Part shown: one piece after another, positions 17,099 to 24,114 of the stretch
Position numbering within the stretch: the stretch's first letter is position 1
Layout: each line of letters opens with the position of its first letter
Origin: Mesoflavibacter sp.
Lineage (GTDB): Bacteria; Pseudomonadota; Alphaproteobacteria; UBA8366; Aestuariispiraceae
Assembly (NCBI GenBank): GCA_017792345.1
Contig: CP051228.1
Span: 4,370,148 to 4,434,147, forward strand
Length of the DNA stretch: 64,000 nucleotides
Reading direction: 5' to 3'
The notes under the pieces: model-generated
What the model was told of the DNA's origin: nothing
Database searches by the model: none
Seen by the model: only the letters and a program-made list of their open reading frames with translations
Program-made: the position numbers and the translations under genes

Positions 17099-17989
17099 TC
17101 AGACCAGCTTTTTCAGCGCGAATTTCTGACGCGCCTCTTCCGGCGTGCAGACCCGGGCGCCCATCAGTTCGATAATCTGCCGGGCACGCGCCACCAGTTG
17201 CGCGTTGGTCGCGAAGACGCCGCGATCCAGATACAGGTTGTCTTCCAAACCCACGCGGACATTTCCGCCCAGCAGGACAGCCTGTGCGACCATCGGCATC
17301 TGCATGCGGCTGATCCCGAAACCGGACCAGTTGGCGTTGGCCGGCATCATATCCGCCATGGCCTTCATTGCGGTCGTATTGGCTTCCGCGCCATAGGGAA
17401 TGCCAAGACAGAGCTGGAACAGCGGCGGGTCGCTCAACAGGCCCTCGGCATGAAGCTGCTTGGCAAGCCACAGGTGACCGGTGTCGAAGACCTCGACTTC
17501 CGGCTTCACGCCGATATCCTGGATGCCCTTGGCCAGGGCGCGCAGCATCGGCGGCGTGTTGGTCATGATGTAATTGCCATTGCCGAAATTCATCGTGCCG
17601 CAATCCAGCGTGCAGATTTCCGGCAGGCATTCGCGGACATGATCCAGCCGCTCGGACCAGGGCGCCATGTCGGTTTCCGCCTGGCTGATCGCCATCGGAT
17701 CTTCGGGCGGGCCCAGCGTCAGGTCGCCGCCCATACCGGCGGTCAGGTTCAGGACGACATCGACGCCGCTGTCGCGCACGCGGTCGCAAACTTCCTTGAA
17801 TTTCTTCGGATCGCGGCAGGGCGTTCCGTCGTCTTCACGGACATGGAGATGGACGATGGCCGCGCCGGCCTTGGCCGCTTCGACCGCGCTCTCCGCGATC
17901 TGGGCCGGGGTCTTCGGCAGGTCCGGGTGCTTGTCCTGGGTCGCACCGGAACCGGTGACCGCGCAGGTGATGACGACGTCTGTGTTCAT
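17099..17989 (-). CDS. cdhC: 3-dehydrocarnitine cleavage enzyme, BKACE (DUF849) family
   Basis: Zinc-dependent beta-keto acid cleavage enzyme, 296 residues. The family reaction is a retro-Claisen cleavage using acetyl-CoA. For dehydrocarnitine it gives betainyl-CoA and acetoacetate. Seen in sequence: the start strand [13 protein letters not shown], the zinc ligands in [12 protein letters not shown] (near residue 45), [12 protein letters not shown], and the C-terminal metal-site region [15 protein letters not shown] 17989 has GGAGG 10 bases upstream; the longer frame from 18040 is not supported. First gene of the catabolic operon, reading away from the regulator. No betainyl-CoA thioesterase (CdhB) gene follows. 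Confidence 0.88.
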   Translation of the reverse strand: MNTDVVITCAVTGSGATQDKHPDLPKTPAQIAESAVEAAKAGAAIVHLHVREDDGTPCRDPKKFKEVCDRVRDSGVDVVLNLTAGMGGDLTLGPPEDPMAISQAETDMAPWSERLDHVRECLPEICTLDCGTMNFGNGNYIMTNTPPMLRALAKGIQDIGVKPEVEVFDTGHLWLAKQLHAEGLLSDPPLFQLCLGIPYGAEANTTAMKAMADMMPANANWSGFGISRMQMPMVAQAVLLGGNVRVGLEDNLYLDRGVFATNAQLVARARQIIELMGARVCTPEEARQKFALKKLV

Positions 17990-18030
17990 GGCTGGATAAC
18001 CTCCCGCGTTTGGGTTTTGCCGGATGGTAA

Positions 18031-18041
18031 ATTGCAGCAAT
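18031..18041. promoter_or_regulatory. Candidate operator palindrome between cdhC and the regulator
   Basis: ATTGCAGCAAT is a perfect 11-base palindrome centred in the 110-base gap between two divergent starts. A further ATTGC half-site is at 18089-18093 near the regulator start. A GATase/AraC-type regulator could bind here; this is inference with no footprint data. Confidence 0.35.
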
Positions 18042-18099
18042 GGCCACGCTTTCCATTTTCCGACTTGAGCATGATGGAATCCGTCTTTATTGCTGAGGC

Positions 18100-19068
18100 A
18101 TGTTTCACCGTCCCGCCTCCGAAAGTACCGAGCGTATCGGCTTTCTGCTCCTCCCCGGATTTTCGATGCTCGCCTTCTCGGCGATGATCGATCCGCTGCG
18201 CATGGCGAACTGGCTGTCCGGCAAGCCGCTCTATGAATGGGTTCTATTGTCCCGCGACGGGGCAGCGGTTCCCGCAGCCAACGGGATCAGCGTCGCCGTC
18301 GACCATTCGCTCGGCTCCGCCCAACGATTGCCGACCCTGGTCGTCGCGGCAAGTTATGATCACGAAGATCTGGCGACGTCCGACGTCTTGGCTGTCCTGC
18401 GTCGCTGGTCCAGTTTCGGTTCCGCCATCGGGGCCCTGGACAATGGGACCTTCGTTCTTGCCAGCGCCGGCCTGCTGGACGGCTACCGCGCCACGGCGCA
18501 TTGGGAGATGCTGGAAAGCTATATCGAGAGCTTCCCCAGGGTGACATTCAGCCAGGATCTCTTCGTCGTCGACCGGGACCGGTTCACGGCCGCGGGCGGC
18601 ACGTCCGGTCTGGATATGATGCTGAGCCTGCTGCGGCTTCGGCACGGCGACGAACTGGCGAACAAGGCGGCCGACGAGTTCGTCTATTCCCGTATTCGCG
18701 ACCCGGGCGATTCCCAGCGCCTCAAATTGCGGGAACGCCTGCGCGGCATCAATCCGCGCCTGACCCGCGCCGTGGAGGCCATGGAAGCCAATCTGGAGGA
18801 AAGCGTCCGGACTGAGGCCTTCGCGGAAGCGGCCGGCGTTTCGCCTCGGGAACTGGAGCGTCAGTTCAAGAAATGGCTGAAAACCACCCCCGGTGCCTAT
18901 TACCGCGGGCTGCGCCTGGACCGGGCGCGGCAGTTGCTGCGCCAGACGGACCTTACAATCATCGACATCGCCTTCCGCTGCGGCTTCGGATCCGCCGCCC
19001 ATTTCACCCGCAGCTTCTCCAGCCGGTTCGGACAGCCACCCAGCGCCGAACGGCGGCCCCGCCCCTGA
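18100..19068 (+). CDS. cdhR: GATase1/AraC-type transcriptional regulator, CdhR-like
   Basis: A 322-residue regulator of the GlxA/CdhR type. Residues 8-180 form a DJ-1/PfpI (class I glutamine amidotransferase-like) sensor domain starting [17 protein letters not shown]. Residues 215-315 carry two AraC helix-turn-helix motifs ([19 protein letters not shown] and [20 protein letters not shown]). In Pseudomonas, CdhR activates carnitine genes in response to carnitine. Here it is divergent from the cleavage-enzyme gene, so the same role is likely. The start ATG at 18100 has only a poorly spaced GAGG before it, so the true start is slightly uncertain. Confidence 0.85.
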   Translation: MFHRPASESTERIGFLLLPGFSMLAFSAMIDPLRMANWLSGKPLYEWVLLSRDGAAVPAANGISVAVDHSLGSAQRLPTLVVAASYDHEDLATSDVLAVLRRWSSFGSAIGALDNGTFVLASAGLLDGYRATAHWEMLESYIESFPRVTFSQDLFVVDRDRFTAAGGTSGLDMMLSLLRLRHGDELANKAADEFVYSRIRDPGDSQRLKLRERLRGINPRLTRAVEAMEANLEESVRTEAFAEAAGVSPRELERQFKKWLKTTPGAYYRGLRLDRARQLLRQTDLTIIDIAFRCGFGSAAHFTRSFSSRFGQPPSAERRPRP

Positions 19069-19156
19069 CTTGAATCCTTGAGGCGGTAGCGCTTTTCGCA
19101 CTGCCGCCCGAACGATAAGCTGCCCCGCGCCCGAGACGAGGACACAGACCGGATCC

Positions 19157-20584
19157 ATGACCGATACCCCCTTTCAACCCGTTATCCTGTCCGGCGGCTC
19201 CGGCACGCGCCTCTGGCCCCTGTCGCGCCGCACGTATCCCAAGCAATTGTTGGCGTTGGTCGGGGATGGATCCCTGCTGCAACAGGCGGTGCAACGACTG
19301 GCAGGGACGGAAGGCCGTGCCGCGCCGATCATTATTGCCAATGACGACCACAGGTTCCTCATCCGCCAGCAATTGGCGGAGATCGGCGTCACGCCTGAAG
19401 CCTTGATCCTGGAGCCGGTCGGCCGCAACACCGCGCCCGCGGTCGCTCTGGCTTGTCACGCGGCCATGGCGGACGGCGGCGATCCGGTGATCGGCATCTT
19501 CGCCTCGGATCATCGAATCGAAGACGAATCAGCTTTTACAGAATCCTTGCGAAAGGCGATCGCTGCCGCCGCCGAAGGGTGGATCGTCACCTTCTCCATC
19601 GCGCCGACGCGGCCGGAAACCGGCTATGGGTATATCCGTCATGGCGCGCCGGTCTCAGGCCTGGCGGGCGTCGACATAGTCGACGCCTTCGTCGAGAAAC
19701 CGGACGCCGCGACGGCGCAATCCTATCTGGATCAAGGCGGCTACGGCTGGAACAGCGGGATGTTCGTCTTTCGCGCCTCTGTCATGCTGCGAGAACTGCG
19801 CGCACTCGCCCCGGAGGTCGAAGCGGCCGCCGCGCGGGCCTATGCCGCCGCACAGCAGGATATCGGCTTCACCCGACTGGATGCCGCCTTGTTTGGCGCG
19901 GCACCGTCCCTGTCCATCGACGTTGCGGTCATGGAGAAAACGCGGCATGCCGCGACAGTGACGGCGGATATGGGGTGGAGCGACCTGGGGTCCTGGGGCG
20001 CGCTGTACGAAACCGCGGGCCACGACGCGCATGCCAACGCGACGATCGGCCGGGTCGCAACGCGCGATACGTCCGGCAGCTATCTTCGGTCCGAGGACGG
20101 TCGCCTGCTGACCGCGATCGGTATCGAGGACATGGTTGTCGTCTCGACCGCCGACGCCGTTCTGGTGGCACCGAAGGATCGTGCCGGAGAGGTCAAGGAG
20201 ATCGTCGCCGACCTGTCGCAGGAGTGCGTCGCGGAGGCCGAGTATCACCGCCGCGTCGCCCGCCCCTGGGGCACTTATGAAGATATCGACAAGGAAGACG
20301 GCTTCCGCGTGAAACGCATCATCGTCAATCCGGGCGGCCGCCTGTCGCTGCAGCGGCATCGACGGCGGTCTGAACACTGGGTCGTGGTGCGCGGCACCGC
20401 CCATGTGACCATCGATGGCGAGGAGCAGGTTCTGACCCGGAATATGAGCACCTATGTCTCGGTCGGCGCGACGCACAGACTGGAGAACAAAGGACCGGAG
20501 CCCCTGCATATGATCGAAGTGCAGGTCGGCGACTATGTCGAAGAAGACGATATCGAGCGCCTGGAAGACGTCTACGGGCGTTGA
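19157..20584 (+). CDS. manC: Mannose-1-phosphate guanylyltransferase / mannose-6-phosphate isomerase
   Basis: Bifunctional type II enzyme of 475 residues (AlgA/XanB/ManC group), making GDP-mannose for exopolysaccharide or LPS sugars. The nucleotidyltransferase half starts with the pyrophosphorylase signature GGSGTRLWPLSRRTYPKQ at 11-28 and has the sugar-binding FVEKPDA segment near 178. The C-terminal half from about 355 is the cupin isomerase domain, with RPWGTYEDID, GGRLSLQRHRRRSEHW and the GTAHV strand. It stands alone here without a mannomutase (manB/algC) beside it. GAGGA lies upstream of the start. It overlaps the stop of the convergent DUF2256 gene by 13 bases. Confidence 0.93.
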   Translation: MTDTPFQPVILSGGSGTRLWPLSRRTYPKQLLALVGDGSLLQQAVQRLAGTEGRAAPIIIANDDHRFLIRQQLAEIGVTPEALILEPVGRNTAPAVALACHAAMADGGDPVIGIFASDHRIEDESAFTESLRKAIAAAAEGWIVTFSIAPTRPETGYGYIRHGAPVSGLAGVDIVDAFVEKPDAATAQSYLDQGGYGWNSGMFVFRASVMLRELRALAPEVEAAAARAYAAAQQDIGFTRLDAALFGAAPSLSIDVAVMEKTRHAATVTADMGWSDLGSWGALYETAGHDAHANATIGRVATRDTSGSYLRSEDGRLLTAIGIEDMVVVSTADAVLVAPKDRAGEVKEIVADLSQECVAEAEYHRRVARPWGTYEDIDKEDGFRVKRIIVNPGGRLSLQRHRRRSEHWVVVRGTAHVTIDGEEQVLTRNMSTYVSVGATHRLENKGPEPLHMIEVQVGDYVEEDDIERLEDVYGR

Positions 20585-20736
20585 ACGCGTCGCTCCGACC
20601 GGCATCGGTCGGAACAGAACCGCACCTCCTCCCATACGGCGCGCCATTTCTTCCGCCACGTGAAGGGACGCCCGCAGGCCGCGCAGGTCTTGGTCGGCAG
20701 ATCGCCTTTCTTGCGGTGTTTCCCATTGGCTTTCAT
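20572..20736 (-). CDS. DUF2256 zinc-ribbon mini-protein
   Basis: A 54-residue protein with the DUF2256 signature: DLPTKTC, CGRPFTWRKKW and FCSDRCR. Four cysteines (C18, C21, C41, C45) should bind one zinc. The family is usually 45-60 residues, so I start at ATG 20736; a longer in-frame start at 20793 would overlap the neighbour. The function is unknown. From memory, DUF2256 genes often sit beside cryptochrome/photolyase-type genes and an SDR; here the SDR is present but no photolyase is in the window. The C-terminal codons overlap the end of manC. Confidence 0.8.
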   Translation of the reverse strand: MKANGKHRKKGDLPTKTCAACGRPFTWRKKWRAVWEEVRFCSDRCRSERRVQRP

Positions 20737-20775
20737 GTGCTTGAAGACCAAGACGCCCTCACTAGTTTTCTCGCC

Positions 20776-21543
20776 ATGCAAGATACGAGGCATGAAAGCG
20801 AACGGACCAAGCCGCTGGGCTGGCTGCCCGGGGGTTCGGAGGTCGCGGTCATCGGCGCCCAGGGTGGGGTCGGCCGCGCCCTTGTCAGCCGCCTATCGCA
20901 GCACCCGGCCATTTCCACGCTTCACGCCTTCGCCCGCCGACCGGATGAGGTTTCGGCCGGCAACAAGATCGTCCCGGTCCCCATGGACCTTACGGACGAA
21001 GCGTCCATAGAGGCCGCCGCCCGGAATCTGAACGCCCCGCGTCTTGTCATCGTAGCCAGCGGTATCCTGCACGACGCAACGCATCGTCCGGAAAAGTCAT
21101 GGCGGGAATTGGATGCGGAGTGGATGGAAAAATCCATGCGGATCAATGCATTCGGGCCGGCCCTTATCGCCAAGCATTTCCTGCCCAAACTGCCGCGCGA
21201 CGGCAAGAGCGTCTTTGCGGTACTTTCCGCGCGGGTCGGCAGCATCGGCGACAATCAATTGGGCGGCTGGTACGGCTACAGGGCGTCAAAATCCGCGCTG
21301 AATATGCTGGTGAAAACGCTGTCCATCGAACTTGGCAGAACCCATCCGCACGCCTGCGCGCTGTGCCTACATCCCGGCACGGTCGACACTGCCTTATCGA
21401 GCCCATTCCAGCGCGGAGTCCCAAGCGACCGACTGTTCACACCGGACTATAGCGCCGAATGCCTGCTGCGAGTGATCGATAAGGCGGATGCGTCGATGTC
21501 AGGCGGGTTCTTTGCCTGGGACGGTCAACCCATCCCCTATTGA
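20776..21543 (+). CDS. SDR family protein, CsgA/C-factor-like
   Basis: A 255-residue Rossmann protein of the short-chain dehydrogenase superfamily. It has the cofactor loop VAVIGAQGGVGRALV, an Asp after strand 3 (MDLTDEAS), SGI in place of the NAG motif, and the catalytic YGYRASKSALN sequence. The unusual LDAEWMEKSMRINAFGPALIAKHF stretch matches the C-factor-like group. ATG 20776 has no good ribosome binding site, so the start is uncertain, but nothing upstream is conserved. It is divergent from DUF2256 with 39 bases between starts, and its stop lies 3 bases from the stop of the next SDR. Confidence 0.8.
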   Translation: MQDTRHESERTKPLGWLPGGSEVAVIGAQGGVGRALVSRLSQHPAISTLHAFARRPDEVSAGNKIVPVPMDLTDEASIEAAARNLNAPRLVIVASGILHDATHRPEKSWRELDAEWMEKSMRINAFGPALIAKHFLPKLPRDGKSVFAVLSARVGSIGDNQLGGWYGYRASKSALNMLVKTLSIELGRTHPHACALCLHPGTVDTALSSPFQRGVPSDRLFTPDYSAECLLRVIDKADASMSGGFFAWDGQPIPY

Positions 21544-21546
21544 GGA

Positions 21547-22326
21547 TCACCCCCAATGGGTCGTCCCACCGCAGACGCTGACCGACTGGGCGGTGATCTG
21601 TGCCCCCCGGTCGGATGCGAGATAGACCGCCATGTCGGCGATGGCCTGGGGCGGAACGATCTCGCCCAGCAAGGAATGGGACTGCATTTCCGCCGTAGCG
21701 TCTGCCGCGTCGCCATGTCCTTCGCGCGCATACTGATCGCGCGCACGGCCGGCCATCGGCGTTTCGACCCAGCCGGGCGCGATGCAGTTCACGCGAATCT
21801 TGTGCGGTGCCATCTCCACCGCCAGACAACGCATCAACCCGCGAACCGCGTGTTTGGACGCGTTGTAGGCGGAGTACGTTGCCGCCGCATCCTTGTCGCT
21901 GGTCGAACTGATGAACAGGATCGATCCACCGGCACCCTGCCCCACCATTACCGGAATACAGGCCTGGCTCAGGGTGAAGCAGGACTTCGTGTTGATGGCA
22001 AAGGACCGGTCCCACATGTCCTCGGTAGTCTCACCGATGGGCGCGGTCTCAAAGATTCCGGCATTGTTGATCAGAATATCCAACCCGCCCAAGGCGGAGA
22101 TCGCGTCAGCAGCCATGCTTCGGATCGCATCCGAATCGCCCAGATCCGCCGCCACCGGAACGGCGTTCGGACCAAGCGCCTCAGCGATGCTTTTCGCGGT
22201 GTCCGCCTTGCGAGCATGCACCGCCACGCGTGCGCCTTCTGCCAGGAAACCGGCGGCAATTGCCCCTCCGATTCCGCCATTCGCGCCGGTCACAAGGACC
22301 CGCTTGCCGGAAAGGTTCATGTCCAT
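21547..22326 (-). CDS. SDR family oxidoreductase (classical)
   Basis: Short-chain dehydrogenase of 259 residues, likely 3-oxoacyl-reductase-like or a sugar/alcohol dehydrogenase. The cofactor motif TGANGGIGGAIA is intact, followed by NNAG near 87, the catalytic Ser in FISSTSD and YNASK near 155. The ARKAD segment after strand 2, with Arg/Lys rather than an acid, hints at NADP(H). ATG 22326 follows GGGAG at a 6-base spacing. It is divergent from an orphan binding protein; no pathway can be inferred. Confidence 0.87.
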   Translation of the reverse strand: MDMNLSGKRVLVTGANGGIGGAIAAGFLAEGARVAVHARKADTAKSIAEALGPNAVPVAADLGDSDAIRSMAADAISALGGLDILINNAGIFETAPIGETTEDMWDRSFAINTKSCFTLSQACIPVMVGQGAGGSILFISSTSDKDAAATYSAYNASKHAVRGLMRCLAVEMAPHKIRVNCIAPGWVETPMAGRARDQYAREGHGDAADATAEMQSHSLLGEIVPPQAIADMAVYLASDRGAQITAQSVSVCGGTTHWG

Positions 22327-22519
22327 GTCGATCTCCCTCGCTGCTCATCGCGGCATGGAAAACGAATTGCGGCGGGCGGACAAGCGTGCATGCGGCAGGG
22401 AAAGGAAACGTTGGAATTTCTCTCAGTGAAAGAAATCCTCATTCTAATACAAGTTGTTCGCCCGGGTCATCTCGTGACAGGAATGCGCTGGGGAATGCAC
22501 AAGTCGAGGTAGTGGCAAC

Positions 22520-24100
22520 ATGCTGCGATGGAAGGACGAGGCGCCGATCTTCGGCGGAAGGGGCATGACGCGGCGCGGCGTGTTGGCAGCCGGGTCGGCC
22601 GCAGTCGCTATGCCAGCCCTGATGACAGGGCGCGCCCAGGCGGCGAACACACCCAAGCGGGGTGGCCATTTCGTCCTGGCTTTGGGGCATGGCAACACGG
22701 CGGATACGCTGAACCCCGCGACCTGGGAGAACCAATTCACCAACTGCCTTGCCCATGCGATGCATGGCCGCCTGACGGAAATCGCCGCCAATGGCGACTT
22801 GGTCGGCGAGGTCGCCGAAACCTGGGAGCATTCTTCCGACGCCAAAACGTGGCGTTTCACCCTTCGGCAGGGCCTGACCTTTCATAACGGACAATCGGTG
22901 CGCCCCGACGATGTCGCGGCGTCCCTGAACTATCACCTCGATCCCGATGTCGCATCGGCCGCGCAGCCACTGTTAAAGGACATCACCGACCTGACGGTCG
23001 ATACCGACGGCATCACCATCCGCTTGCTGAACGGCAACGCGGATTTCCCCTTCCTTCTGGCCGACGGTCATCTGGTCGTTGTGCCCAGCAGCGAGGGCAA
23101 GATCGATCCCAACGCAGAGATCGGCTGTGGCGCCTACCGGCTGGACCGCTTCGACCCGGGCGTGGTCGCGAAGTTCAGCCGCTACGAAGGCTACTGGGAC
23201 GACAATCGGGGCTTTTTCGACAGCGTGGAGATTCGGGCTTCGGTCGATCCCGCCGGCCGTCAGGCCGCCCTGCTGACCGGTGAAGTCCACGCCATCGACC
23301 GGGTTCCTCTCGATACGTTCGAATTGCTGAGACAGGCGCCGGGCGTCGCGGTGATGGAAGTGGCCGGCACACAGCATTTCACCTTCCCGATGCAATGCGA
23401 TGTGGCGCCCTTCAACGACCCGGAGGTCCGCCGCGCCCTGAAATGTGCCCTGGACCGTCAGGACCTGCTGGCGCGCATCCTGCGTGGCCATGGGACGGTC
23501 GGAAACGATTCACCGATCACTCCGGCGAACCGCTACTACAATCATGAAATGCCGGCAGCGGAATACGATCCGGATCGCGCCCGCCATCATCTGAAAAAGG
23601 CGGGATACGACCGCCTCAGCCTGACCCTGAGCGTGGCGGACGCGGCCTTCCAAGGGGCCGTGGATGCCGCCGCCCTGTACCGCGAAAACGCCGCCGCCGC
23701 CGGAATCGACATCACCGTGGACCGCGTTCCTTCCGACGGATATTGGACCAATGTCTGGCGCAATCGTCCCTGGTGCGCCAGCTATTGGGGCGGCCGAACG
23801 ACGGAGGATTCCATGTTCTCCGAAGTCTATCAAAGCGGCGTTCCGTGGAATGAATCCGATTGGTCGAATGAACGGTTCGACGCCCTGCTCTTGCAGGCGC
23901 GCGCCGAAACGGACGTTTCGACCCGGCGCACGCTGTATTTCGAAATGCAGGATATCGTCCGGCGCGACGGCGGCTCCGTCATTCCGCTCTACGCCAATTA
24001 CGTCTTCGCCCGCCGCGACTCGGTCGCCGTCCCGGCAGAGATCGGCAGCAATTGGACCCTGGACGGCAGCCGCTGTATCGAACGCTGGTGGTTCGCCTAG
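22520..24100 (+). CDS. Orphan ABC substrate-binding protein, peptide-type, Tat-exported
   Basis: SBP_bac_5 family periplasmic binding protein of about 526 residues. The N-terminus carries a twin-arginine signal (MTRRGVLAAG from residue 16, cleavage near AQAA), so it should be exported folded by Tat. The family core includes FTLRQGLTFHNGQSVRPDDV and the PEVRRALKCALDRQDLL helix. No permease or ATPase is next to it, so it must work with a system encoded elsewhere or another subunit set. An alternative start is the ATG just before the twin arginine (22565). AGGT precedes the chosen start. Its stop is 14 bases from the stop of valS. Confidence 0.88.
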   Translation: MLRWKDEAPIFGGRGMTRRGVLAAGSAAVAMPALMTGRAQAANTPKRGGHFVLALGHGNTADTLNPATWENQFTNCLAHAMHGRLTEIAANGDLVGEVAETWEHSSDAKTWRFTLRQGLTFHNGQSVRPDDVAASLNYHLDPDVASAAQPLLKDITDLTVDTDGITIRLLNGNADFPFLLADGHLVVVPSSEGKIDPNAEIGCGAYRLDRFDPGVVAKFSRYEGYWDDNRGFFDSVEIRASVDPAGRQAALLTGEVHAIDRVPLDTFELLRQAPGVAVMEVAGTQHFTFPMQCDVAPFNDPEVRRALKCALDRQDLLARILRGHGTVGNDSPITPANRYYNHEMPAAEYDPDRARHHLKKAGYDRLSLTLSVADAAFQGAVDAAALYRENAAAAGIDITVDRVPSDGYWTNVWRNRPWCASYWGGRTTEDSMFSEVYQSGVPWNESDWSNERFDALLLQARAETDVSTRRTLYFEMQDIVRRDGGSVIPLYANYVFARRDSVAVPAEIGSNWTLDGSRCIERWWFA

Positions 24101-24114
24101 CCTAGATTCGCTGG

